From NCBI GenBank assembly GCA_947501105.1, contig CANMUP010000004.1:1-64000 (forward strand): DNA of 64,000 nt, in the 5' to 3' direction. This DNA is from an uncultured Flaviramulus sp. Its GTDB lineage: Bacteria; Bacteroidota; Bacteroidia; Flavobacteriales; Flavobacteriaceae. How positions within the stretch are numbered: the first letter of the stretch is position 1; the number at the start of each line of letters is the position of its first letter. The notes beneath the pieces are model-generated. The model saw only the letters and a list, made by a program, of their open reading frames with translations, ran no database searches and had not been told where the DNA came from. Shown one piece after another: positions 53,676-63,625 of the stretch. Made by a program: the position numbers and the translations under genes.

Positions 53676-54629
53676 TTAAAGATTTAAGATTTTTTCTTTT
53701 TTCTTTTTAAAGGGTTTGATATTTGGAAGTTCTGCAATGGCCAAATTTATATACTTTAAAGCTTCGGATTTATTTTTTTTATACGCTTTAATTTGTGCCA
53801 AACGATAATGTGCCCAGGCTTTTGGAACACCATCTTTAGCCGAATAATTGGTTATGTATGTATGCAAACAGCGTTCTCCTTTTTCAAGCTGAATATTATA
53901 TTCTGCAGCTACTTTTCCTATTTGATAATGCAGTGCATTACGCTGGTGCTTTTGTTGTGTAGCTTCAATATTTTTAATGGCCTTTTGAGGCTGCTTTTGA
54001 TTTTCGTAAAGGTTGGTTAATTTATTAAAACAGGTTAAAGATCCACCTTCAGCAATCGCCATTTTATAATATTTTTCAGCTAATTTGGGTTCATCATCAT
54101 ATTCATAAATATATCCTTTGGCCAAATAACCATCTACTTTTGAGAGTGCCTCTAACTCGTTTGCATATTTTAATGATTTACTTTTGCTACCACCAATAAT
54201 ACCAGGTAATTGCATATACAATTCTACCAAAGCCCACCGTGTATCAATATGGTTTTTGTCTAACTCAGCTGCTTTTAAAAAGGCTTTTTTTACATCGCCA
54301 ATAATACCTAACGCTTTTAATTTACTAACGGATAAGGCTTTCATACCCAATGCACCGCCATGTTTATAATGATAATTGGCATTATTTTGTTGAGCATTTA
54401 CAAGTTTTTTATATTGGTTTATGGCTTGATCCCATTTTTTTTGATGCCCATAAGCATCTCCTAATAATTCTATGGCTTGTATATTATTAGGGTTGCTTTT
54501 TAGAAATTCAGTAATTGCTTGCTCTGCTTTTACAAATTGTTTTTTTTGAAAAAAATCATTAACATTATTTAGTTCGGATTGACCAAATATGAGTATTGGA
54601 AAAAGAAAAAAAAGTAAAAACTTATTCAT
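53676..54629 (-). CDS. Exported TPR-repeat protein
   Basis: 317 residues. Signal peptide MNKFLLFFLFPILIFG, then seven to eight TPR units from about residue 18 (ELNNVNDFFQKKQFVKAEQA, IQAIELLGDAYGHQKKWDQAI and similar; near the end KAWAHYRLAQIKAYKKNKSEAL). TPR proteins of the periplasm serve as scaffolds. The lysine-rich tail (KPFKKKKEKI) is unusual. It ends 6 bp from repeat copy C and is divergent from the macroglobulin gene. Confidence 0.86.
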   Translation of the reverse strand: MNKFLLFFLFPILIFGQSELNNVNDFFQKKQFVKAEQAITEFLKSNPNNIQAIELLGDAYGHQKKWDQAINQYKKLVNAQQNNANYHYKHGGALGMKALSVSKLKALGIIGDVKKAFLKAAELDKNHIDTRWALVELYMQLPGIIGGSKSKSLKYANELEALSKVDGYLAKGYIYEYDDEPKLAEKYYKMAIAEGGSLTCFNKLTNLYENQKQPQKAIKNIEATQQKHQRNALHYQIGKVAAEYNIQLEKGERCLHTYITNYSAKDGVPKAWAHYRLAQIKAYKKNKSEALKYINLAIAELPNIKPFKKKKEKILNL

Positions 54630-54860
54630 AATGATTTAGGTCGAAAATACAAAGTTAAACTTTCCATTTAACTTGAAAAATGGTTAACTTCACTCAACCA
54701 ACGAAAGTAATTACTAATTTATTCTTTTTTGGAATAACTTTTGAAAGTACATTAGAGACAAATAGAAGCAAATGAAACATCCATAACTAAAATTTTGTCG
54801 CACAAAGAAATGGTTATATGGGTGCTACATGTGACTATAAAAAACAATAAGTATAAACAC

Positions 54861-57800
54861 ATGAAACGTACACTATCTATATTAATGATTATTCTTTTTT
54901 CAAATTTAACCTCAGCTCAAAACCCAGACTATAAAACGTTATGGGATAAAGTTGAAAAACTAGAAGTTGAAGGCTTACCAAAATCGGCATTAAAAATTGT
55001 TGAAGATATTTCAGCGAAAGCTAAAAAAGATAAAAATCATCCGCAGTTTATCAAAACGATGCTTTTTAAAAGCAAATTTGCTTTGGTTTTAGAGGAAGAT
55101 GCGCAACTAAAAATTATCAATAATTTTAAGAGTGAAATTGAACAAAGTACGTTTCCAACAAAAAACATTCTAGAAAATGTATTAGCTAATTTGTATTGGC
55201 AATATTTTAATCAAAATAGGTGGCAGTTTTACAACAGGACTAAAACTTCTGAAAAAGTTGACTCCAACGATTTTAGAACTTGGGATTTACAAACACTTTT
55301 TAACGAAGTTCATATTCATTACCAAAAGTCTATGCAAAATGGATTGATGCTTCAACTAGAGCCATTAAGTAATTATAGTGCGCTTTTAAATGAACAAAAA
55401 GGGTCTAAAATTTACAGACCAACGCTATTCGATTTTTTAAGTCATAATGCATTACAGTTTTATAAATCAAATGAAACACATATTACAAAACCTGCTTATA
55501 AGTTTGAGATTGATGATCCTGATTTTTTGGATGATGCAAATACGTTTTCCAATTTAAAATTGGAATCTAAAGATTCAACTTCATTACAATTAAATGCTTT
55601 AAAAATTTATCAAGCTTTAACTCAGTTTCATTTAAAAGACGAATCGCCTTTAGCTTTGGCAGATGTTAATATTAATCGTTTAAAATTTGTAAATCAGCAT
55701 GCTACTTTTAGTAATAAGCAAGTCATTTTATTAAATGCATTAAAATCAGAAAGTGAACAATTAAAAGTCCACGAAGTTTCTGGATTATATGATTACGAAA
55801 TCGCCTCTATTTACTATCAACAAGGGCTAGAGTATCAACCAAAAAATAAAGAAGAAAACCGTTGGAAAGCTAAAGAAGCCATTGATATTTGTAACAACGT
55901 TATTGCAAAATTTCCAAAAAGTAAAGGTGCAGAAATGTGTGCTATTTTAAAGCAGCAAATGGAACAACAATCGTTGCAAATTACTACCGAAAACTTTCTT
56001 CCAATTCTTCAAGACGCACGCTTGTTAGTGCGTTATAAAAACTTAAATGAGCTTCAATTTAAAGTCTTTAAAATTTCTAGAAATCAATTCAATAAATTCA
56101 ATAAAATCTATAGAGAGGAAGAACAACTAGCTTTTATTAAAAAGTTAAAAACCACAACCAGTTGGAATAACACATTGCGCAATGAAGAAGATTACCAAAC
56201 ACACACTACTGAGATTTTATTGCCTAAGCTTAATAACGGTACTTATCTAATTTATACATCTCCAAAAAATAACGAAAGCACTTTTGCCTTTAGCACCATA
56301 CAAGTTACCAATTTAGCTTTAGTTGAAACGGATAATACTGATTATAAAACCTTTCAAATTATTGATAGAAATAATGGAAACCCTATTAATAATACTAAAG
56401 TTGAGTTAAGCTATCTTGAGAATAATAACCGAAGTAAACAAACCGAAAATTATACAACAGATTTTTACGGGCGCATTAAAATCAAGAAATCAAAAAAGCG
56501 CTACAGAAATATCCATTTAAAAGTAAAACATGGTAACGATGTGGCATATTTTGGAGATTACTACATCTATCAATATTATAAAAACAAAAAAGAAAAAGTA
56601 AATTACAAGTCTTTCTTATTTACCGATAGAAGCATCTATAGACCAGGGCAAACTGTTTATTTCAAAGGTATTGCAATAAAAACTGAAGACAAGAAATCTG
56701 AAGTTTTAGAAAACGAAAAAGTTTATGCTATTTTATACAATGTAAATGGTGAAGAGTTAAAAGTATTAAACTTAAAGACTAATGAATTTGGCTCGGCTTC
56801 TGGAGAATTTATTTTACCTAACAATGGCTTAAACGGACAATACTATATTGAATTTGATACCGAATCTGGTTTTGATGCAGAAAGCAACACCTATTTTTCT
56901 GTTGAAGAATACAAGCGTCCAAAGTTTGAAACCAAATTTAATCCTGTAACTGAAACTTATAAAGTTAACGATTCTGTAACCATAAAAGGGAATGCTTTAG
57001 CTTATGCAGGTAGCAATATTACTGATGCTAAAGTGGTATATCGCGTTCACCAAAAAATAGAATATCCACACTGGTATTTTTGGTACCGCCCTTGGTTTAA
57101 TAGTGAACCACAAGAAATTGCTCATGGAGAAAGCATTACTAATGATAAAGGTGAGTTTGAAATCACATTTAAAGCACAACCAGACCAAAGTGTTGATAAA
57201 AGTAGCTTACCTGTTTTTAAATATGAAGTTATTGCCGATGTTACCGATTTAAATGGAGAAACACGAAGTGCTACGTCGGTCGTGAATGTTGGCTATCATG
57301 CTTTAACAGCAAAAATGTCTATTGCAAATCTTTTAGATAAAACTAAAAAAACACATGCTATTGACATAGATACCAAAAACTTAAATGGTGAGTTTGTACC
57401 AGCAAAAGGGACTATTAAAATTTACAAATTACTAGCACCAAATTCGGTTTTAAGGCAGCGTCCTTGGGCAGCACCAGATTATCAGGATTTTACAGAAAAT
57501 GATTTTAAAAACTTATTTCCGCATGATGCCTATAATAATGAGCAAAACTCAAATAACTGGAAGAAAGGTAAGCTAGTTTTTATATCGTCATTTAATACTG
57601 AAACCACGAAAAAGCTTAATCTTGGAAAGACAAAAAAGTGGCAATCTGGTCAATATATCATCACTTTAGAAAGTAAAGATAAATTTGATCAAATTGTAAA
57701 AGATGAAATTAAAACCACGCTTTATAGTGATAAAGATGTAACCTTAGCTGACCATCAATTATTTAGTATCACAAGTGATAAATCTAAATATAATGCTGGA

Positions 57801-60800
57801 GACACAGCAATTATAACTTTAGCTTCTGCAGCCAATAATTTAAACGTTACTGTTTCTATTGAAAAGAGTAATAAAGTTATAAAAACACAAATAATTCAAT
57901 TGAATAACAGTAAAAAAACCATTAGTATTCCTATAACGGGTGAAGATATTGGTGGCTTCTCAGTTAATTATAGTTTTGCAGTTTTTAATAGTTTTCAATC
58001 TGGTACTTTGAATATATCTGTGCCCTACCCAAAAACCGATTTAGATATTGAAACCACAACGTTTAGAGATAAATTACAACCTGGAACAGACGAAACTTGG
58101 AGTTTTAAAATTAAAGGCCCGCAAGGCGATAAAGTAAGTGCAGAGTTATTAGCGAGTATGTATGATGCTAGTTTAGATCAATTTAAACCACACGCTTGGA
58201 ATTTTAACCCTATTAATAATCCAACCTACTATTCATATAATAACAGCAATGCAAGACAGAGCTTTGGTACACGAAATTTTAGAGTTTATAATGATAGAGT
58301 TCGTAAATATTATCAGTATCAAAATTATGACCAGTTGAATTGGTTTGGGTTTAGTTTTGGGAATAGAAATAGATATTTAATGAAATCTTTAAGCGGAAGA
58401 GCTTCTGGAGTTCAAATAGTAGAAGATCAAACGGAAGTTGAAGAAAGTATGATGCTTAATTCTGAAGCTGATTTAGATGAAGTTGTAGTCGTTGGTTATG
58501 AGACTCAAAAAAAGCAATATATTACAGGTGGAATATTAACTCAAACAGATACTATTTTTAGTTCAGAAATTGAGGGCAAAAAACCAAACTTCGACAATGT
58601 AAAAATCCGTAAAAACCTTCAAGAAACAGCCTTTTTCTTTCCGCAGTTAAAAACAGATAAAGATGGCAACGTAAGTTTCAGTTTTACAACACCAGAAGCT
58701 TTAACCCAATGGAAATTACAATTATTGTCGCACACCAAAACTTTAGAAAGTGCGACCAAAACCTTAACAACGGTTACGCAAAAAGAATTGATGGTAATAC
58801 CAAACGTACCTCGTTTTTTACGCGAAGGCGATAACATTACTATTAGTACAAAAATTGCAAACTTAACCGATTCATCATTAACTGGGGATGCTGTTTTAAT
58901 ATTATCCGATGCTATTTCTGGAAATATTATTGACACAAAATTTGGTAATTCAGAAAACAATAAAACCTTTACTATAGATGCTAAAGGCAATACTCAAGTC
59001 TCATGGAATTTATCTATTCCAGATGATGTGCAAGCTGTTCAATATAAAGTAATAGCAAAAGCTGGAGGTTTTAATGATGGTGAGCAAAATGCTTTACCCG
59101 TTTTAAGTAACCGCATGTTAGTTACCGAAACACTCCCAATGTGGATTAGGAGCAATCAAACTAAAACATTCACCTTGGATAAGTTGAAAAACACTTCGAC
59201 TGCGCTCAGTGCAGGCTATTCCTCAACATTAAAACACCATAAACTAACTTTGGAAATGACTTCCAATCCTGCATGGTATGCGGTACAAGCACTACCCTAT
59301 TTAATGGAATATCCTTATGAGTGTAACGAGCAAACCTTTTCGCGTTATTATGCAAATGCCTTAGCGAGTCATATTGCGAATTCTAACCCGAGAATTCAAG
59401 AGGTTTTTAATCAGTGGAGAAATACAGATGTATTACTATCAAATCTTGAAAAAAACCAAGAATTAAAATCTATCTTAATTCAAGAAACACCTTGGCTACG
59501 TGACGCACAAAGTGAAACGGAGCAGAAAAAGCGTATCGCTTTATTATTCGATTTAAACAAAATGAATAACGAATTGCAATCAGCAAAACGTAAACTGGAA
59601 CAAAATCAAATGTCCTCTGGTGGGTGGTCATGGTTTAAAGGAGGACTTGAAAATCGCTACATCACACAACATATTATTACTGGTTTTGGACACTTAAATA
59701 AGCTTAATGTTATTCAGAGCGACAGTGAAGAATCTATGATTAAAAAAGCAATCAACTATTTAGATGCAGAATTTATAAAAGAATATAATGATATTAGAAA
59801 GTACGATTCAAAAGTTGACTTAAAGAAAGATCATTTAAGCTACACCCAATTGCATTATTTATACATGCGAAGCTTTTATCCAGAGATTAAAAAATCTGAT
59901 AAAGTTGAAGAGGTTACTAAATATTACCAAGCCCAAATTCAAAAATACTGGTTAAAGCGATCATTATATGCGAAAGGATTAATGGCTTTAGTTGCCGATA
60001 GAATAGGTGATAAAAAGACCTCAACAAAAATTTTAAAATCATTAAAAGAAAATAGTATCACATCTGATGAATTAGGTATGTATTGGAAAACCAATACTAA
60101 CTCTTGGTATTGGTATCAAGCGCCTATTGAAACGCAAGCGTTACTAATTGAAGCTTTCGCTGAAATTGAAAATGATACCAATACTATTGATAATCTTAAA
60201 ATTTGGTTACTTAAAAACAAGCAAACAAACCGTTGGAAAACAACCAAAGCAACTACTGAAGCTGTTTATGCATTATTACTACAAGGAAGCGATTGGTTGA
60301 GTGTAACCGATATGGTTGATGTGGTTTTAGGTGGACAAAAAATAGAGCCTTCAAAATTAGAAGATGTGAAAGTTGAAGCTGGGACTGGCTATTTTAAAAC
60401 GTCTTGGAATACATCTGAAATTAAACCAGAAATGGCAGACGTTCAAATTACTAAAAAAGGAAATGGCATTGCTTGGGGAAGTTTATACTGGCAATATTTT
60501 GAAGATTTAGATAAGATTACATCAGCTGAAACACCACTTAAATTAAGTAAAAAGCTGTTCCTTAAAAAGAACACTGATACAGGTGAAGCCATTTCTGAAA
60601 TTACACCAGAAACCAAAGTAAAAGTTGGTGATTTAGTTCGTATTCGTATTGAATTACGAAGTGATAGAGCTATGGAGTTTGTACATATGAAAGATATGCG
60701 AGCATCAGGATTAGAACCGGTAAATGTATTATCACAATACAAATGGCAAGATGGTTTAGGGTATTATGAAAGCACTAAAGATGCATCAACCAATTTCTTT

Positions 60801-60953
60801 TTTGATTATTTACCAAAAGGCGTTTATGTATTTGAATATGACTTAAGAGTTAACAATGCAGGGAATATGAGTAATGGTATCACAACTATACAGAGCATGT
60901 ATGCTCCAGAGTTTAGTAGCCATAGTGAGGGTGTTAGAATTTTAGTTGATTAA
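54861..60953 (+). CDS. Bacterial alpha-2-macroglobulin with thioester and SusC-like motifs
   Basis: 2030 residues from the ATG at 54861 (signal MKRTLSILMIILFSNLTSAQ); the frame from 54795 adds 22 residues upstream. The MG2-type domain includes FLFTDRSIYRPGQTVYFKG (about 585-603). The thioester motif is CNEQ (about residue 1488, PYECNEQTFSRYY). Terpenoid-cyclase-like helices follow. Around 1177-1187 it holds SGRASGVQIV and around 1203-1216 LDEVVVVGYETQKK, both otherwise typical of TonB/SusC plug sequences. Macroglobulins trap foreign proteases. Two short in-frame insertions at 59192-59217 and 59709-59735 look repeat-derived. No partner penicillin-binding protein lies next to it. Confidence 0.92.
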   Translation: MKRTLSILMIILFSNLTSAQNPDYKTLWDKVEKLEVEGLPKSALKIVEDISAKAKKDKNHPQFIKTMLFKSKFALVLEEDAQLKIINNFKSEIEQSTFPTKNILENVLANLYWQYFNQNRWQFYNRTKTSEKVDSNDFRTWDLQTLFNEVHIHYQKSMQNGLMLQLEPLSNYSALLNEQKGSKIYRPTLFDFLSHNALQFYKSNETHITKPAYKFEIDDPDFLDDANTFSNLKLESKDSTSLQLNALKIYQALTQFHLKDESPLALADVNINRLKFVNQHATFSNKQVILLNALKSESEQLKVHEVSGLYDYEIASIYYQQGLEYQPKNKEENRWKAKEAIDICNNVIAKFPKSKGAEMCAILKQQMEQQSLQITTENFLPILQDARLLVRYKNLNELQFKVFKISRNQFNKFNKIYREEEQLAFIKKLKTTTSWNNTLRNEEDYQTHTTEILLPKLNNGTYLIYTSPKNNESTFAFSTIQVTNLALVETDNTDYKTFQIIDRNNGNPINNTKVELSYLENNNRSKQTENYTTDFYGRIKIKKSKKRYRNIHLKVKHGNDVAYFGDYYIYQYYKNKKEKVNYKSFLFTDRSIYRPGQTVYFKGIAIKTEDKKSEVLENEKVYAILYNVNGEELKVLNLKTNEFGSASGEFILPNNGLNGQYYIEFDTESGFDAESNTYFSVEEYKRPKFETKFNPVTETYKVNDSVTIKGNALAYAGSNITDAKVVYRVHQKIEYPHWYFWYRPWFNSEPQEIAHGESITNDKGEFEITFKAQPDQSVDKSSLPVFKYEVIADVTDLNGETRSATSVVNVGYHALTAKMSIANLLDKTKKTHAIDIDTKNLNGEFVPAKGTIKIYKLLAPNSVLRQRPWAAPDYQDFTENDFKNLFPHDAYNNEQNSNNWKKGKLVFISSFNTETTKKLNLGKTKKWQSGQYIITLESKDKFDQIVKDEIKTTLYSDKDVTLADHQLFSITSDKSKYNAGDTAIITLASAANNLNVTVSIEKSNKVIKTQIIQLNNSKKTISIPITGEDIGGFSVNYSFAVFNSFQSGTLNISVPYPKTDLDIETTTFRDKLQPGTDETWSFKIKGPQGDKVSAELLASMYDASLDQFKPHAWNFNPINNPTYYSYNNSNARQSFGTRNFRVYNDRVRKYYQYQNYDQLNWFGFSFGNRNRYLMKSLSGRASGVQIVEDQTEVEESMMLNSEADLDEVVVVGYETQKKQYITGGILTQTDTIFSSEIEGKKPNFDNVKIRKNLQETAFFFPQLKTDKDGNVSFSFTTPEALTQWKLQLLSHTKTLESATKTLTTVTQKELMVIPNVPRFLREGDNITISTKIANLTDSSLTGDAVLILSDAISGNIIDTKFGNSENNKTFTIDAKGNTQVSWNLSIPDDVQAVQYKVIAKAGGFNDGEQNALPVLSNRMLVTETLPMWIRSNQTKTFTLDKLKNTSTALSAGYSSTLKHHKLTLEMTSNPAWYAVQALPYLMEYPYECNEQTFSRYYANALASHIANSNPRIQEVFNQWRNTDVLLSNLEKNQELKSILIQETPWLRDAQSETEQKKRIALLFDLNKMNNELQSAKRKLEQNQMSSGGWSWFKGGLENRYITQHIITGFGHLNKLNVIQSDSEESMIKKAINYLDAEFIKEYNDIRKYDSKVDLKKDHLSYTQLHYLYMRSFYPEIKKSDKVEEVTKYYQAQIQKYWLKRSLYAKGLMALVADRIGDKKTSTKILKSLKENSITSDELGMYWKTNTNSWYWYQAPIETQALLIEAFAEIENDTNTIDNLKIWLLKNKQTNRWKTTKATTEAVYALLLQGSDWLSVTDMVDVVLGGQKIEPSKLEDVKVEAGTGYFKTSWNTSEIKPEMADVQITKKGNGIAWGSLYWQYFEDLDKITSAETPLKLSKKLFLKKNTDTGEAISEITPETKVKVGDLVRIRIELRSDRAMEFVHMKDMRASGLEPVNVLSQYKWQDGLGYYESTKDASTNFFFDYLPKGVYVFEYDLRVNNAGNMSNGITTIQSMYAPEFSSHSEGVRILVD

Positions 60954-60989
60954 ACTTAACGTCACTGTGTTACTCGTAACGATATGCTA

Positions 60990-61721
60990 CTAAAAACTTA
61001 ATTGCTCCTTAAAAATATAGGATTGTCTTCTGGAGATTTCTATTTCTTCTCCAGAATTCATTTCTATTTTCAGTTTACCATTAAACCAAGACACCACCTT
61101 TTTTACGTGATTAATATTTATTATTTGTTGCCTATTGGCTCTAAAAAACACATCATTGGGTAACTTCTCCTCTATTTGCGCTAGTGATTTATAAATAAGC
61201 GGTTTATTGCTTTCAAAAAAAACTCTGGTGTAATTTCCAACAATTTCAAACAAAGAAATGTCGTGAATTTTCACCAGCCAACACTTTTCGCCATCTTTAA
61301 TAAAGATTTGTTTATCTATACTTAAAGCGTCCTCATTTTTAGATTCTAATGGCTCATTGTTATTAAATCTTTCAACGACTTTTTCAATACTTTTCGAAAA
61401 CCTTTTTTGGTTTATTGGTTTCAACAAATAATCAAAAGCATTATATTCAAAAGACTTAATCGCATACTCATCAAAAGCTGTTGTAAAAATAGTAGTAGGT
61501 ACCTCATCTAACATTTCTAATAACTCAAACCCATCTTTTTCTGGCATATTAATATCTAAAAACAATAAATCTGGCTTTGTATTATTAATCAGCTTAAAAC
61601 CTTCATCAACATTTTCAGCTTCACCTAAAAGTTCAATTTCTTTATGTGTTTTTATTAGCTCTTTTAATTCATTACGAGCTAAACGCGAATCTTCAACAAT
61701 AACAGCTTTTAATGTTATCAT
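60990..61721 (-). CDS. LytTR-family response regulator
   Basis: 243 residues. Receiver domain with acidic pocket VEDSRLARNEL and phosphoacceptor in LLFLDINMPEKDGFE, lysine in LLKPI. The C-terminal LytTR DNA-binding domain starts near residue 145 (SIDKQIFIKDGEKCWLVKI, FFRANRQQIININHV, SGEEIEISRRQSYIFKE). It overlaps the kinase gene by 4 bp (ATGA). Target genes are unknown; the nearby macroglobulin gene is a possible one by position only. Confidence 0.93.
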   Translation of the reverse strand: MITLKAVIVEDSRLARNELKELIKTHKEIELLGEAENVDEGFKLINNTKPDLLFLDINMPEKDGFELLEMLDEVPTTIFTTAFDEYAIKSFEYNAFDYLLKPINQKRFSKSIEKVVERFNNNEPLESKNEDALSIDKQIFIKDGEKCWLVKIHDISLFEIVGNYTRVFFESNKPLIYKSLAQIEEKLPNDVFFRANRQQIININHVKKVVSWFNGKLKIEMNSGEEIEISRRQSYIFKEQLSF

Positions 61722-62764
61722 GCTAGTGGTATTTTAATTGTGGCAACAACTTGGTTTTCTACTTCATTTAAATTAAATGTGGCTTTTTCTCCGTAAAGTA
61801 ATTCCAGTCGCTTTTTAATGTTTTGCAAACCTAATTGTGTGGTATTTTTACTGCTTTGTAATGTTCCAGAATTTATTACTTCAATTTGTAATAAATCATC
61901 TTTAATCTCAGTAGATAATCTTACTTTTCCTCCTACTTTTAAATTAGAAATTCCATGTTTAATGGCATTTTCAACAAGCATCTGAATAATCATTGGAGGA
62001 ATTTGTTTATTTAATGATGTTTCATCTATATGTGTTTCAAATTGTAAACGATCTTCAAACTGAATTTTAGAAATTTCAATATAGTTTTCAACCATTTCTA
62101 ATTCATCTTCTAAAGCGATAGAATTTACATCGCTTTTAGTTAGGGAGTAGCGTAAAGTTTCGGATAAACTTGTAAGCATGTTTCTAGCTCTGTCTACATC
62201 TTCAAGCATTAATCCTCTAATGTTGTTCAAACTATTAAACATAAAGTGCGGATTTATTTGCCCCTTTAAAGTATTTAATTGAGATTCTCTCAGATTAGCT
62301 TGTAATTCGGCATTTTTTATTTTCTCTTCTTTAACTTCTCTGTATAAAGCAGAAAAAGAGGATATTAAATACCAAACTATCCAGACAAACCAATTGTAAA
62401 TATTTGTTGGTAATCTGCCGTATTCGGTTGCTTCTTTTCCTTGAATAGAAACATAAACAATGTCTATAATTGGCCATAAAATTAAATTAAAAAGAACTGT
62501 AGCTAAAACTAAGAAACCTAAGAATTTAAATATTTTTAAGGTTAAAGTCTCATCTTTTTTAACAAATTTATCTATACAAAACTGTATTCCAGAAGTTAAG
62601 AGTACAACTAAAACAAACCAGCTTAAACCTTCCAAAACAATATAAGAAAGCTCTAATCTTCCAGTTTTTACAGCCGATTGATATTTTAAAAGATAAGAAG
62701 GAAGTAGCGTGATAGTCCAAACCAAATAATTTGGCAATGCCTTTTTCGAAAATAAATATTTCAT
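61718..62764 (-). CDS. LytS/YehU-type sensor histidine kinase
   Basis: 348 residues. Four transmembrane helices (about 10-27, 40-62, 75-103, 125-145), then a coiled linker and the His_kinase domain: phosphoacceptor H in GQINPHFMFNSLNNIRGLM and an ATP site with QMLVENAIKHGISN and TQLGLQNIKKRLELLYG. No extracellular sensor domain is visible, so it may sense something in the membrane. It forms a pair with the downstream LytTR regulator. Confidence 0.93.
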   Translation of the reverse strand: MKYLFSKKALPNYLVWTITLLPSYLLKYQSAVKTGRLELSYIVLEGLSWFVLVVLLTSGIQFCIDKFVKKDETLTLKIFKFLGFLVLATVLFNLILWPIIDIVYVSIQGKEATEYGRLPTNIYNWFVWIVWYLISSFSALYREVKEEKIKNAELQANLRESQLNTLKGQINPHFMFNSLNNIRGLMLEDVDRARNMLTSLSETLRYSLTKSDVNSIALEDELEMVENYIEISKIQFEDRLQFETHIDETSLNKQIPPMIIQMLVENAIKHGISNLKVGGKVRLSTEIKDDLLQIEVINSGTLQSSKNTTQLGLQNIKKRLELLYGEKATFNLNEVENQVVATIKIPLA

Positions 62765-63146
62765 TCTTATTTTAATATGGAATGGATTATCAAACTTACA
62801 ATTTAATATTAAAAATTATTTAACTCCATTTAAATTTTTATTCAGGTGTGTTTATAAGTTTTTCCATGATGATTACTTTATTTTACCCTAAGGCAACTTG
62901 AATGATTAGTTCTACTAAAGCTTTTACTAAATGGATCATAATACTGTTCGTTTTTTGATTGATGGTGTAAATATAAGTTAGGTAATGTGTTTAAAAATTT
63001 GAAATATGATGAGTGGCAATTTGACTATGATAAGCGGAAAATGAAAACCAACAATTGTTAGCTAAACCATTTCAGTTCGACAAAAACACTTAAATGACTT
63101 ATTTTTAATTTATTATCTTTAAATACTAACTAAATACTTAATTATT
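62765..63146. other. Divergent intergenic region between kinase and DoxX genes
   Basis: 382 bases, AT-rich, no gene seen. It holds a -7 element for the kinase gene (62791-62798, minus) and a near-match TATCTTTA (63114-63121) ahead of the DoxX ATG. No repeat or stable hairpin was recognised. Confidence 0.65.
62791..62798 (-). promoter_or_regulatory. -7 element TAAGTTTG of the histidine kinase gene
   Basis: A full TAnnTTTG on the minus strand, 27 bp before the kinase ATG. No -33 TTG was found at the proper spacing. Confidence 0.5.
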
Positions 63147-63515
63147 ATGAATTCAAAAGTTTTTATGGTCGTAAGAATACTTCTTGGCCTTTTCGTTCTA
63201 GTCTTTGGACTAAACAAATTTTTTCACTTTATTCCATTTGGAGAAATGTCTGCCGAGGCTGGAGCTTATTTTGGAGCATTATCTTCTGCAAAAGTAATTA
63301 CTTTAGTAGCTATTGTTGAAATTGTTGCTGGTATAGGTTTAATATTCAACAAATACGGTGCTTTATTAGCGTTAATTTTAATGAGTGTTTCTGTAAATGC
63401 CGTACTATTTCATGCTACTTTAGCTCCAGAAGGTATTGGACCAGCATTAGCTTTATTAGTACTTAACATTTTAGCACTTTATGGATATAAGGACAGTTAC
63501 AAATCTTTGTTATAA
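63147..63515 (+). CDS. DoxX-family membrane protein
   Basis: 122 residues with four transmembrane helices. MVVRILLGLFVLVFGLNKFF opens helix 1; VITLVAIVEIVAGIGLIFN and GALLALILMSVSVNAVLFHA follow, all typical of DoxX-like proteins. The family has been linked to quinone or redox reactions at the membrane, but the function here is unknown. It stands alone and ends in a terminator. Confidence 0.88.
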   Translation: MNSKVFMVVRILLGLFVLVFGLNKFFHFIPFGEMSAEAGAYFGALSSAKVITLVAIVEIVAGIGLIFNKYGALLALILMSVSVNAVLFHATLAPEGIGPALALLVLNILALYGYKDSYKSLL

Positions 63516-63532
63516 AGGGTTATATATATAAC

Positions 63533-63560
63533 AAAAAAGAGGCTTTTAGGCCTCTTTTTT
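63533..63560 (+). terminator. Terminator after doxX-like gene
   Basis: AAAAAAGAGG / CCTCTTTTTT, a perfect 10-bp stem with an 8-base loop, 18 bp after the stop. Confidence 0.9.
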
Positions 63561-63625
63561 GTTTAAACCAATTAATTAGTAAATTTACAGTATATAAATG
63601 CCTCACAAATTTCAATAAACAAGTC

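Noticed and set aside
58619-58990. Minus-strand 123-codon frame within the macroglobulin gene
   Set aside because: Antisense shadow; no start context.
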